Of a stretch of 56,796 nucleotides of DNA, positions 35,841 to 47,294 are shown piece after piece. The stretch comes from Welwitschia mirabilis (taxonomy: Eukaryota > Gnetophyta > Gnetopsida > Welwitschiales). The notes under the pieces were generated by a model. That model saw nothing but the letters and a program-made list of their open reading frames with translations. It did no database searches and was not told the DNA's origin. Each line of letters starts with the position of its first letter. Positions within the stretch are counted from its first letter, which is position 1. Position numbers and translations under genes: made by a program. The stretch spans positions 275,406,144 to 275,462,939 of the forward strand of contig JBOZIK010000001.1 in NCBI GenBank assembly GCA_051453625.1, read 5' to 3'.

Positions 35841-36685
35841 AAGTTGAGTCCATTTTTAGATTTTAACCAATTTAGACTCTAGAACTTGAAACTGAGTAAT
35901 TCCTTTGTTGATTTTTCAACTGTGCCCTTCTTAGACATCTATACTCTTATTTTTATATTTTGGATAGTATGTGGATATATTTTCAAGTAGATTGTAAATT
36001 GTGGATACACAAAGAAGTCATAGAAAAGTGACAATAGATTAGGTCAAGAATCTAATGAAGACAGAAGACTATTCTTCATGGCAATTGTACCTCCTCTATA
36101 GGACTTGTTCAACACATCACAACATGATGATTTAAATGTGATTAATGAAGAACAAAATGAGATAGAAGATACCTATTAAGAACTATCTTGGAATGTGAAA
36201 AGTTGGCTAAAAAATAAATGATCTAAACAATATTATAAAGTATCTTACCAAAAAAAAATAAGAAAATGGAATGAAGATACAAGAAGATCAAATCTGAAAA
36301 ATCCGATTTCATTTTACTGGTAAAATATTTATTTCATTTTGTTAATAAATTTTTTGATAGTTTTTCCAATTAGAACAGTTGCTTGGAGTTCAGAAACCTA
36401 TTGATGATAAATCAGGTATTAGGTTCATCTCTCAAAAACTACAAAGGCAACAAAATCAAGTAACATGGTAAAGCAAGTTCATCTAAAAATTTTCTTATCA
36501 TTTTTGTGGAAAGACAGGACATTCAAAACTTTTTTGTAATGCTAGAAAGTTAATGTTACTTTCAAACTCAGTTAGTACTTTTCCTTTAAATTTATTCTAA
36601 AAGGAGGTGTACCACATAAGTTTAAAAGACTAAGTGTGTAAAAGCTAATGATCTTAAAAATGTCTTAATTCAGATAGCTTTCAAG
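35841..36685 (+). pseudogene. Internally deleted gag of element D
   Basis: The start of gag is barely readable. From about 36040 the sequence (SSQESNEDRRLFFMA type block) aligns with E2 at about 53125, and the following acidic Lys/Glu-rich stretch aligns with 53205-53400. In E2 about 990 bp lie between the gag start and this point, in D only about 200 bp, so the capsid and first zinc knuckle are deleted. A second knuckle remains at 36496-36537: YHFCGKTGHSKLFC, a C-x2-C-x4-H-x4-C with the first Cys mutated to Tyr. The protease is hidden in the 980-N gap that follows. Confidence 0.75.
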
Positions 36686-37665
36686 NNNNNNNNNNNNNNN
36701 NNNNNNNNNNNNNNNNNNNNNNNNNNNNNNNNNNNNNNNNNNNNNNNNNNNNNNNNNNNNNNNNNNNNNNNNNNNNNNNNNNNNNNNNNNNNNNNNNNNN
36801 NNNNNNNNNNNNNNNNNNNNNNNNNNNNNNNNNNNNNNNNNNNNNNNNNNNNNNNNNNNNNNNNNNNNNNNNNNNNNNNNNNNNNNNNNNNNNNNNNNNN
36901 NNNNNNNNNNNNNNNNNNNNNNNNNNNNNNNNNNNNNNNNNNNNNNNNNNNNNNNNNNNNNNNNNNNNNNNNNNNNNNNNNNNNNNNNNNNNNNNNNNNN
37001 NNNNNNNNNNNNNNNNNNNNNNNNNNNNNNNNNNNNNNNNNNNNNNNNNNNNNNNNNNNNNNNNNNNNNNNNNNNNNNNNNNNNNNNNNNNNNNNNNNNN
37101 NNNNNNNNNNNNNNNNNNNNNNNNNNNNNNNNNNNNNNNNNNNNNNNNNNNNNNNNNNNNNNNNNNNNNNNNNNNNNNNNNNNNNNNNNNNNNNNNNNNN
37201 NNNNNNNNNNNNNNNNNNNNNNNNNNNNNNNNNNNNNNNNNNNNNNNNNNNNNNNNNNNNNNNNNNNNNNNNNNNNNNNNNNNNNNNNNNNNNNNNNNNN
37301 NNNNNNNNNNNNNNNNNNNNNNNNNNNNNNNNNNNNNNNNNNNNNNNNNNNNNNNNNNNNNNNNNNNNNNNNNNNNNNNNNNNNNNNNNNNNNNNNNNNN
37401 NNNNNNNNNNNNNNNNNNNNNNNNNNNNNNNNNNNNNNNNNNNNNNNNNNNNNNNNNNNNNNNNNNNNNNNNNNNNNNNNNNNNNNNNNNNNNNNNNNNN
37501 NNNNNNNNNNNNNNNNNNNNNNNNNNNNNNNNNNNNNNNNNNNNNNNNNNNNNNNNNNNNNNNNNNNNNNNNNNNNNNNNNNNNNNNNNNNNNNNNNNNN
37601 NNNNNNNNNNNNNNNNNNNNNNNNNNNNNNNNNNNNNNNNNNNNNNNNNNNNNNNNNNNNNNNNN
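36686..37665. other. 980-N gap in element D
   Basis: By comparison with E2, this gap should hold the protease and the N-terminal zinc domain of integrase. Apparent open frames across it consist of N only. Confidence 0.9.
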
Positions 37666-38455
37666 CAAAAGGGCAAACAAATAAGAACTTGACATAAAAG
37701 TAAAAATCAAGCTTCCAAGACTATGCCGTTAGAGCTTATCCATATGAATTTGGTAGGTCTCACTCAAACTCGACGTCTAGGTGGTAAATGTTATTTTCTT
37801 ACTATGGTTGATGACTTCTTTAGATATACTTAGGTAGTTTTCCTATCAAAAAAATTTAAAGCATAAAAATAATGGATTGATATAGGCAAAAAGATGCAAA
37901 ANNNNNNNNNNNNNNNNNNNNNNNNNNNNNNNNNNNNNNNNNNNNNNNNNNNNNNNNNNNNNNNNNNNNNNNNNNNNNNNNNNNNNNNNNNNNNNNNNNN
38001 NNNNNNNNNNNNNNNNNNNNNNNNNNNNNNNNNNNNNNNNNNNNNNNNNNNNNNNNNNNNNNNNNNNNNNNNNNNNNNNNNNNNNNNNNNNNNNNNNNNN
38101 NNNNNNNNNNNNNNTTGGGCTGAGGCTATTAGCATAATATGCTATATTATTAATAAAGTTTATCTTAAACTTAGTACAGATAAAATACCATATGAGTCAT
38201 GAAAAAAAAGATAACCTAACGTTTCATATTTTAAAGTCTTCAAAAGTAAATGCTATGTGCTAAAAGATAGAGAACATTTAAGAAAATTTAACTCTAAAGA
38301 TAATGAACCCATTTTTCTAGGCTACTCAACTAGAAGTAGAGCATATCAAGTTTTCAACAAGAGAATTTTAATGGTAGAAGAGTCAATTAATATCAAAATT
38401 GATGAAATTGATACAAAACCAAATTATCTAGATGAATAGAAAGTCATATCTACAA
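37666..38455 (+). pseudogene. Integrase of element D
   Basis: It begins inside the DDE core: MPLELIHMNLVGLTQTRRLGGKCYFLTMVDDFFRYT (split by the codon changes noted), where the first catalytic Asp of M-D-L is Asn (codon 37747-37749). After the 213-N gap, WAEAISIICYIINKVY (from 38115), VSYFKVFKSKCYVLKDREHL and IFLGYSTRSRAYQVFNKR (about 38310-38365) give the C-terminal half in the correct order for SIRE elements. The second catalytic region lies in the gap. The frame 38257-38439 is still open, but TGA at 38200 and TAG at 38437 break it. Confidence 0.85.
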
Positions 38456-40087
38456 GTATCCCCACAACTAATGAAGTGACTACTAAAAATAATGAAGCTC
38501 TTAGAAAAGAAGGCACATCAAAAAAGATCAAAGAGTTAAAAGATTACTCATTAGAATCTATTATTGGAGAAGTTAGTTCAAAAATAAAGATAAGAAGTTC
38601 TATGCAGAATTTGTCTACTCAAATTTGTTATGTTTCAAAAATAGAGCCCAAGAGATTTGAAAAAGCTAAAATTCATGAGGAATGGATGATGGCAATGCAA
38701 GATGAACTACAATAGTTCAAGAGAAATAATGTTTAGAGACTTATAAAAAGGCCAAAAGATAAAAATGTCATTGGGACTTAGTGGTTTTTTAAAAACAAAT
38801 GTGATGAAGAAAATAATGTCATTAAAAACAAGGCAAAATTACTAGGACAAGGCTACAACTAGATAGAAGACATTAATGTAGGTGATATGTTTGCTCCTGT
38901 TCCAAGGATACATATAATTAGAATTTTTTCTCTTTTGTAGCTTTTAAAAATTTCAAAGTGTATCAAATGGATGTGAAGAGTGCCTTTTTAAATGGTACAT
39001 TAAATGAAGACGTTTATGTAGAGCAACCACAAGGTTTTATGGATCCTCATAAAACTGATCATGTGTATAAACTTAAAACAAGATCCAAGATCTTGGTATG
39101 AGAAACTAGCCACTTTTTTAAATGATAAGGGATATATTCATGGAATAGTAGACAAAACCTTATTTGTGAAAAACTTGAGAAAGGATTTTATTATTATACA
39201 AATCTATGTAGATGATATTATATTCAGTGCCTCAAATAAAAGATTGTCAAAAGAATTTGCAACTATTATGACAACTCATTTTGAAATGAGTATGCTTGGT
39301 GAAGTAAAAATACTTCTTGGACTATAGATCAAGTAATCAAAAGATGGAATATTTATTTTTCAATCTAAATATGCAATAGATTTAATCAAATATTTTGAAT
39401 TAAAAAATGCAAAAACAATTAACTCCCTTATATCAACATCTTATAAAGTGAGTTTGAATGAGAATGATAAATCAGTAGATTAAAAACTTTATAGAATTAT
39501 GATTAGAAGTTTATTATATTTGACTACAAGTAGATCAAACATTATGTTTAGTATTGGATTATGCATAAGGTATTAATCCTAATCAAAAGAATTACATCTA
39601 TAAGTAGTAAAAAGAATAATCAAGTATGTAAAAGTTACATGTGATTATGATTTGTGGTATCCTATAAGGCTTTAGTAATGTAGATTGGGTTGGTTGTAAG
39701 GATGATAGAAAGAGTACAAGTAAAAATTATTTTCTCTTAGGTTCATGCTTGATTGGATGGACAAGTAAGAAATAAAATTCAATCTCTTTTTCAATTATAG
39801 AAGTGAAATATATTATAGTATATAGTTGTTGTACTCATATTTTATGGATGAAAGAAATGCTAAAGGATTTTAGTGTTAATGTTAAACAAGTCCCTATCTT
39901 TTTTGACAATACTAGTACTATAAAAATCTCAAAAAATCTTGTCCAACAATCAAAAATCAAATATATTGAGTCAAGACATCATTTTTTAAGAGATCAAGTA
40001 GAAAAAAACATATTTCTATGAACTTTATGAGTACAGATCAATAACTAGCAAGTATTTTACCAAACCTCTAAATTTCGATACTTTTCT
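38456..40087 (+). pseudogene. Reverse transcriptase and RNase H of element D
   Basis: The linker 38476-38715 (ending RFEKAKIHEEWMMAMQDELQ) leads into reverse transcriptase: [28 protein letters not shown] (38958-39040, first catalytic Asp present). The LKTRSKILV segment is frameshifted where the family has K-A-L-Y-G-L-K-Q. The active-site box IYVDDIIF is intact (about 39205-39228), then EMSMLGEVKILLGL. RNase H follows: a VDWVGCKDDRKSTS-like stretch near 39680-39720, HILWMKEML (39837-39864), VPIFFDNTSTIKISKN, and KYIESRHHFLRDQV (39960-40000). Single stops and at least three frame changes inactivate it. It is the best preserved of the SIRE-like polymerases here. Confidence 0.85.
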
Positions 40088-40093
40088 NNNNNN

Positions 40094-41083
40094 CAGAAAT
40101 GAACTAGGGGTTATCTCACTGTTCTTTGGCTAATTGTAGGATAGTCGACTAGATCCATGACTTGGTTAATCAGATGTGGTCATTTGACTAGCATAAAAGC
40201 ATAGTTGCCCAGACCCTGTTAGTTATATAGTCCACTTCAGAGAAAGCTAAAAGCTCAGAGTAGAAGATAGTCGAAGAAGAGGAAAATGTGGAATCTGTTT
40301 CAATATTTTCTATATGCTTATGTCTATTCTCTATTTTACTTGTNNNNNNNNNNNNNNNNNNNNNNNNNNNNNNNNNNNNNNNNNNNNNNNNNNNNNNNNN
40401 NNNNNNNNNNNNNNNNNNNNNNNNNNNNNNNNNNNNNNNNNNNGAGAAAGCTAAAAGCTCAGATTAGAAGATAGTCGAAGAAGAGGAAAATGTTTAATAT
40501 ATTTCATTATTTTCTATATGATTATGTCTATTCTCTATTTTACTTGTGTGCTTTTCTCTCCTTTGTCATTGATGTCAAAAGAGGAAGAATTAGTTGTATT
40601 GTTTATGTGCTTTCAGATATAGCTTATTTTTAATGAGAACTTTTACTTTGTATTGTTTATTTTAATGAAATAAAAATGCACTTGTTTTTATGCTTTTAAA
40701 TTTTTGTTTCAAATTTTTAGTGCAAACCTAATTTCCATATGAGATTAAATTTTTGATATATTTAACATTCAAGATCAAAATGTTGCTTATCTTATATATT
40801 TGTAAGTGCATTCTTAATTATCAATGGATAAAATGTTAAATATTAGATGATAAAAATGTTGCTTCTTATAAATGTAGTTTTCCATAAACATTTTGACATT
40901 TCCTTAACTCTTCATAATTTGCACCTTAAATTACTTCAATATTAGAATAAAGTAAATCTTATCAAAATGTCTTCATTTCGTATCAAAAAGATTAATATTT
41001 TTGCAAAGATTAATAGGCATTTCTTGAGGGGAGTTTTCTCAAATTTTAATAGTTTACAACTAAGGAATGTTTTTCATTAATAT
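40094..41083 (+). other. 3' untranslated region of element D, with a 100-N gap
   Basis: About 1 kb between RNase H and polypurine tract. Near 40142-40200 it carries gtcgactagat and tttgactagc, the motif that fills the LTR U3. A gtcaaaagaggaagaa purine tract at about 40575-40590 resembles the internal polypurine-like tract common in this lineage. The 100-N gap 40344-40443 has duplicated flanks (40240-40343 and 40444-40547), so about 100 bp here are counted twice. No env-like frame is visible. Confidence 0.6.
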
Positions 41084-41096
41084 CAAAGGGGGTGAT
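41084..41096 (+). promoter_or_regulatory. Polypurine tract of element D
   Basis: caaagggggtgat directly precedes the right LTR, the usual copia polypurine tract with one T. Confidence 0.75.
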
Positions 41097-42431
41097 TATT
41101 AGATTTTGTATTGCCAAATGATGTTAAACTAATGTTTTCTATGAAGCAAAATTTGCGTATCTTATATAAAAAATATAATCACTTATATGTCAGAAGTTAA
41201 AGTAAGGAATGTTGCATTTTGATCAGTGAAATCTATTAAGTTTAATTACTCTCTTGAGGAGTCAAAGAGACTTCCAAGGAGTCGACTACACTAGGAGTAA
41301 ACTCTCAGAATTAGAGTGAATTTAGAGGGGTTAACCCAACTTCTAAGGGGTCGACTAGACCTATGAACCTAAGAACTAGTACTCTTGAATAGATTGTTAA
41401 GGGATTTGCCAAATCTATGAGGGGGTTGATTAGACCTAAGCACTATGCACCTGATATAACTAAGCCAATCATCAAGGAGTGGATCAGACACCTAAGGAGT
41501 TGATCAAACCTAATGCAAAAAATTAGAATGGATTTTTATTAGGATGAGCAAATGACCAAATAGATATATGAGTGACTAGATGAGTAGTTAACTAGACCCT
41601 GAGGGGTCAATCGGACATGGAGCCATAAGAAACTGGGATGATTAAATAGTTTACTCAAGTAACCTATTTAAGTCATGGTACTAGGAGGGATCAACCGGAT
41701 GCTTAAGGGGTCGACCAGACAAAACGAAAACAAAAAATTTATATCCATTATGTGGTTATTTTCTTACCATTCGAAGCATGTTTTTAAGTGTAATAAATCC
41801 TAAAAGCCTTTAATTATAAATATCTAAGAGAGAAATCACTAAAAGAAGTTTTTTTTGACCTTTGGCCAAATAATTAAAACTTGTAATTTATCATTGTACT
41901 ATCTTGACATTATATTGCTAACCAAGGATGAGCTGACATCTATAGTATCTTTACATAAGAGGTTAGAACTTTGTACTTTATTATTGTAGTTCATATCATT
42001 TATAGAAGAAGAGATCCATTACTATTATTATGCTAAAGAACAAGTGATATCAATGCACCAAGTTACTTTAAGATCACTATCACGTCTTCAAAAGGTTAAG
42101 ACTTAGCTTGAAAAAGTTTGTTTAAAAAGGTTGAGACTTAGCCCACAAAAGTTCATGTGTAAAGGTTATAGGTAAACCTCCAATACTTAAAAGAGTTAAT
42201 GGAGATCTAGGTTAGACTTGATAAGCTACTTGTTGAGAGTAAAGTAGGAGGTTTCCTAAACTAATATAAAACTTGCATGCATCTGATCAGTATTTTTATG
42301 CTATCCATTATTTTCATTTTTCTAATTGTTTTCAATTTTTATGCATAATTTTTTAGTGATTTCTTTAAAAAAAATTTTATCATGAAATTATTTGAATATT
42401 ATTTTATAACCTAGGGTTCTCAATCCCTACA
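41097..42431 (+). repeat. Right LTR of element D
   Basis: Begins tattagattttgtattgcc and ends caatccctaca. It matches the left LTR throughout at about 85-90% by eye, including the GTCGAC-type motif cluster (41265-41720) and the TATA-like box at 41815-41822. It supplies the sequence hidden by N in the left copy (about 42105-42230). Confidence 0.9.
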
Positions 42432-42437
42432 TAAGGG
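42432..42437. repeat. Target-site duplication of element D, right
   Basis: taaggg, identical to 33777-33782. Confidence 0.75.
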
Positions 42438-43030
42438 ACTAGACCAGTTTATTAAGGACTCAATATGCCCTATGCAAATCATGTACATGCCCTTCACTAC
42501 TAAATTAACTTATTTTATCATAATGATACATCATGAATCCTTAAAAAATAGTTATCATTCAAGGATTACATCCTTTGAATAGTTATTACAACACTAGATG
42601 AAGTATTATAGCAAATAAATTAACATAATAGATGACTATTTCTACTATAAGGTTTTAGGATCATTACAAACTTCCCTTCTTAAGTTTGTTATTTGTCTTT
42701 GTACTATTGTTCTTCTAAGGGCTTACTTTACTATGGAAATTTTTTAGTATCAAATTCTTCTTCTTCATTGTGTTCTGCTACATTTGTCAAGAATTCATTA
42801 ATTTTTATTCACAAATAAACTTAAATAAATCTACTTTATATATTATTCATTTTTCCAACTATGCTACTCACAATAAGATTATTTCCTTAAAAAAAATTTA
42901 TACATTTTTCTCTTAATTTTCTTTCTTTATACTTATAAATAATAATGTAATTAATTATAAAAGTGAGGTTGAATTTTACTAGGAGTTTCTTTCAATACAT
43001 AATAAAATCATTAAATTTAATTTAGTAATA
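42438..43030. other. Stretch between D and the integrase of F
   Basis: AT-rich, no gene seen. On the minus strand it lies downstream of the F integrase, so it should be the 3' end of F, but neither a polypurine tract nor an LTR could be recognised. Confidence 0.5.
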
Positions 43031-44110
43031 AGGTTTAGGAAGACTAATATGAAATATTGGATGGACACAAAACCATTATTTAAAAGGTTCATAAAATAGA
43101 GAAGCTAATTTACCTACCATATTTTCCCAATATTAAGGTACTCTTTTAGGTTTAACTTTTAGTAATACTTAATTGCCATTATAAAAAATGCAATGAAAAT
43201 GTCTTTAGTTAAAATACTACTTGTATCTGTCTTGTGCACCTTGTAGGTGTTTCTGCATTTTCTTGATTGCTTTTTTCATTATTTGAACGTTTTTTAATCT
43301 TTACGTCAAATCTGTTTAGCTTATTAGAATTGCATAGATCCTTCCATACATGGCTTTAAATGGAGAACATTTAATTAACTCTTGATAACATTGAGTATAA
43401 GTAAATTCTATAAAGTGAAGGTATTCTCCCCATCTTCCTAGTTTTTGAGATACATAAGTTCTCAAATGTCTTTTAAGATATGATTTACTCATTTTTTTAT
43501 TCATCTAGGATGAAAAGATGTACTAAAGTACTTGAGCACCTAACTGTTTAGAGAATTCTTGTCAAAACATTGATATAAATTTTAGATATTTATTAGAGAC
43601 ACTAATTTTAGGAATTTCATGTAAATGAAATACTTTCATTAAAAAATAAGTTGTAATTTCTTCCACAATGGTTATGGTTTTAATTGGAATGAAATGCATC
43701 ATTTTAATGAGTTAATCCATGCAAACAAATATGGCATCATGTTGTTTGATCATCTTAGGAAAAAGTATAATGAAATCCATGGTAATTTCTTTATACTTGT
43801 AGGATGATAATCCCAAAGGCTTTAGGAACCTGGTTACTTTTTGCTATTCTAGATTAATTACTTAGCATATTAGACATCTTGTGATAAACTTTTAACGTAT
43901 AACTTCATTCTTGGTTAATAATACTACTCTCTTAAATTGATGTATGTTTTTCCAAATTTTAGGTGGCAACCTCATGTGCTTTTTTAAGTAATTAAAGACA
44001 CCAAGATTCAATGGGAATATAAACTCAATTTCATCTCAACAAAATTCTATAAGTAGTTACATAAAAAGGATAAATGTTTTTGTTGTTAATAAGGTTTGAC
44101 CAAATCTCTT
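43031..44110 (-). pseudogene. Ty3/gypsy integrase of element F
   Basis: Read on the minus strand from 44110 down. EITMDFIILFPKMIKQHDAIFV (about 43800-43730) carries the first catalytic Asp in T-M-D-F. HFIPIKTITIVEEITTYFL follows, then the second catalytic box V-S-D-R-D is VSNKYLKF, with Asn for Asp at 43602-43604. HILKDI.ELMYLKN, GENTFTLQNLLILNV and PFKAMYGRI (frame 43316-43504) follow the family order. The C-terminal block LLKVKPKRVP ... GKLASLFYEPF and HPIFHISLPKP (about 43180-43035) matches the gypsy integrase tail. I see no chromodomain. The protein is inactive because of the Asn, several stops and frame changes, but the family is certain. Confidence 0.9.
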
Positions 44111-45480
44111 GGAACACCTCATCTTATGGCACTTATTCTTTGATTTCTTTAGCTATTTAGGGATTTATCATATAGATCATCATGCATCACATTTGACTAA
44201 GAGAATTTGCAATTTTATTTTCTTTCCAAAGAGTGAATTTAAGGTGAAATCATATTCTCCTAATAATTTCATCCATCTTTTTGTCTTATATTTAGAAAAG
44301 ATTATTTTTATAAAACTTCTAAACTTTTATGATTAGTCTTTATTTGAAATTTACCTCTTAAAAGATAGTCTCTCCATGCTTTGAATGCATGAATTATGGC
44401 TAGCAATTCTAAATCATGCATTATATATTTGTGTTTATGTTTTTTCAAGTTGTGTAATTTATAAGCAATTACTCTTCCTTTTTTCATCAAGACTATACCT
44501 ATTCTCTCTTCATAAGCATCTATGACTATAAAGAATTCTTTATCCAATTTTAGAGTTTTTAGAATTGGGGGTTTGGTTAATAAGAATTTGATTCATAAAA
44601 ATGTCTTTTTACACCTATTATCAAAATAAAATGGAACTCTATCCTTCATTAAATTTATCATTAAACTTGGAATTTTTGAGAAATTTTGAATGAAAGACTT
44701 ATAAATTCTTTAAGACCAATGAAGAATTTTATTTAAGTGGATGTTTTTGGTTTATTCCATTCTCTTATAGCTTCTACTTTATTAAAACTAATTTTTAAAT
44801 TTTATTTTAATATGACATGTCCCAAATAGGGGACTAAATTATTAAAGAATTTACATTTGCTTAGCTTGGCTATCAAAACATTTTCTTTAAGTAACTACAA
44901 AACTAATTTTAGATGTTTAACATGTTCTTATCTGCTTTTAGAAAAACTTAAAATATCATCGATGAAAATAATAATAAACTAATCTAAATGAGGATAAAAG
45001 ATATGATTCATCAATGTCATGAATGTAGCAGGAGAATTTATTAGACCCAAAGGTATAACTCTGAATTCAAAATGTTGTATTTGGATTGGAAAGATATCTT
45101 TGAAATATCATCTTCTTTGATGTAGATTTGATAGTATTATCACTTTAAGCCAATTTTCATAAAATAATTTAATTCTTGCAATTGGTCAAAAAGATCATCT
45201 ATTCAATGTAGTAAATATTTATTTTTACCTTGCTTATCTATTAGTAATCAATGCAAAGTTTGAGCAATCCATACTTTTTTACTATAAATAAAATTGATTC
45301 TCTCCAAGATGATATACTAGGCCTACTTTTACCTTTATTTACTAGTTGTTAAAGTTATAATTTTAGCTTTTTGAGTTTAATAATGGAAAATTGGTATGAT
45401 GCTTGGGAGGTTGGTTGTGCTTCGGGCATAAGCTCAATTACATGTTCTATCCTTTTTTTGATGGTAAATAAACTTTGTCT
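44111..45480 (-). pseudogene. Ty3/gypsy reverse transcriptase and RNase H of element F
   Basis: On the minus strand, reverse transcriptase shows QHFEFRVIPLGLINSPATFM (about 45075-45015; family F-x-V-M-P-F-G-L-x-N-A-P). The active-site FIDDIL box is intact at 44966-44949 (FIDD at 44955-44966). HVKHLKLVL, AKLSKCKFF and YLGHVI follow. RNase H is open from 44547 to 44308: IDAYEERIGIVLMKKGRVIAY, then KHKHKYIMHDLELLAIIHAFKAWRDYL and T-N-H-K-S-L, where the family has T-D-H (another Asp-to-Asn). Order and spacing are normal. The domain is readable almost end to end apart from stops, so F is less decayed than A or B. Confidence 0.9.
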
Positions 45481-46900
45481 TTGAATACCTTTCAAAATTC
45501 ATATAATTTACTAGGTAGCTATACTTTGTTTTTATTTGTCATTATGGCACAAAATAATTGGATTACCTTAAAGACTTTCTTCATTTCTATATTTTCTTCT
45601 CTCCTCTTGTTTTAGAATTGGTCTTCCACACGATGTGGGAATAAATATGATTCCTTTCTTAAAAGATCTTTGATATTATATTTTCTTAGAAAAGACATTC
45701 CTATAATTGCCTCATATTTTATAATATTTAACACATAAAATTTACCAATAATTAAGTATAAAATCTATCTATGCATACTAAACTAATTAAGTGATTATTT
45801 TTTCTCTTGCGACTTCTATCCTAGAAGTTAATTCTTTGGTAATTATATCATGGCAGTGATTTTTAATATTTGAAGAAATAAAATTATTACTAGTATTATA
45901 ATTGATGAGAAATATAATAGCCAAATTATGTAAAAATCTAAGTTCAATTATAAATAATTAGTTTTGCATAAAGCCTATTTGGACTATAATAAATAATCTT
46001 TTTCTTGCTTGTGATTGTTCTTGCACTCTAGTTGATTGATTAAAATTTGTGTCTTTCTTATTCTTGGAATATTTCTTGATTATGTGATTCTTATCTTTAT
46101 AGTAGTGATAAATTAATGATTGAAAACTTTGATTAAAAGGTTCTAATTAGGATAGATATTTTGGATGGCTTAACTATGAAGTAATAGCTATTGTCATTCG
46201 AGCTAATATCAGGATCCTTTATTTTATCCTCATATAATATTTGATCTTCCTATATTCTCTTATGGAGATTTATATTCTAAAGGATAAACAAAATTTCTTT
46301 GAAGTGGTAGAGTACCAATAAAGTCATTGGTAAGTTCTTATAGATCCCTTTGAATGTGGAACTTAACTAACTTCTGAAATTCTTTTAAATACTCATCAAG
46401 GATCTTTCTACTTAATTGTAAGTATTTGAAATATATTCTTATATCTTTAGAAGAGTAAATAAGGAGAAAATCCTTTTCAAATTCATCAAAAAATTCCATT
46501 TAGTCAATCTAATCATTACTTATTGTACTTAATCAAATCTACCAACCTACATCTCCTATGAGAAACATAATGATATACCAATTTCTCAAGTTATTGTCAA
46601 TGTTTTTCAATCTAAAATGATTATTAATGTGTTGTAATCATTCTAGTGCCTCTTCACATGATTTTGATATGCTTGTATGCATGCAAATTTGTACTTTATT
46701 TACATACTCTTGCATGTATTAATATTTGGTGATGTTATTTAGAGATGAGTTATGAATGGGGTATTGTTGTGCTCACTTATGCATTTCTTCTTCTTTTGGT
46801 TTTTTAGAGGATTGGAAAGAGTTATTCTCTAAATACTAAATCTTCTCATTTTTTAGTTAGCGAGATCATTGTACTTGATATTGAAGTTTTCGAAATGATT
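45481..46900 (-). pseudogene. Gag and protease of gypsy element F
   Basis: On the minus strand, gag appears as MEFFDEFEKDFLLIYSSKD and LDEYLKEFQKLVKFH (about 46500-46340), the retrotransposon gag helices. The zinc knuckle at 46110-46069 reads YHYYKDKNHIIKKY: the His is kept but all three zinc-binding Cys are Tyr. The protease (about 45920-45790) reads FLINYNTSNNFIS where the family has L-I-D-S-G-A-T-x-N-F-I-S, so the catalytic D-S-G is N-Y-N; HDIITKELTSRIEVA follows. No 5' LTR or primer site of F could be recognised toward 47300. Confidence 0.7.
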
Positions 46901-47294
46901 GTTTCCATGATCTTGCATATAAAACCTTAACAATTGATTTTAACTTATATTTAGCCAATTTTTCATAAATCCTTAACATTAATATAATTGGTTTATAACT
47001 GATGATGTACTTTATCTATTTATTGTTAGAGAATATTAATGTGATTATTTGTATGATCTTTCATAATTTTTAATGTATACATGGTTCAGGAGTCATCTAG
47101 ATCTCATTGTTACTTGTAGTTTATCTGTTATAGGTAAAATAATTCATCATAAATATAGTTACTATAATAGCTTTATTAGAAGTTAAAACTACTTAAGTGT
47201 TTCATTTGTAGCACATGCTTATTTTAATAGTTATTTAATAAATATAAGAAAATTGGTTAATATTCTTAAGTTTATAACTACTTATCTTAGTGTT
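46901..47294. other. Stretch between F and the tandem array, no gene seen
   Basis: AT-rich. It might contain the 5' end of F (minus strand), but I see no primer-site complement and no sequence matching the other side of F. Confidence 0.4.

Larger units (their letters stand above)
33783..42431 (+). mobile_element. SIRE/Maximus-like Ty1/copia element D with both LTRs and target-site duplication
   Basis: A complete but dead insertion: left LTR, initiator-Met primer site, gag, integrase, reverse transcriptase, RNase H, a 1-kb 3' untranslated stretch, polypurine tract and right LTR, flanked by taaggg. Kilobase LTRs and the protein blocks shared with E1/E2 point to the SIRE/Maximus lineage. Four N runs interrupt the interior (36686-37665, 37902-38114, 40088-40093 and 40344-40443); two more lie in or after the left LTR. 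Confidence 0.9.

Noticed and set aside
36670-37710. Long minus-strand open frames of 331 and 346 residues
   Set aside because: They consist almost wholly of N. The same holds for 12428-13027, 34817-35431, 37830-38202, 40286-40474 and 50588-50782.
40094-41083. Env-like open frame sometimes found in SIRE elements
   Set aside because: No frame longer than a few tens of codons and no signal or membrane pattern outside composition bias.
46180-46220. Candidate minus-strand primer site for F (gagctaatatcagg)
   Set aside because: It lies inside the gag region of F and aligns poorly with the Met primer site complement.
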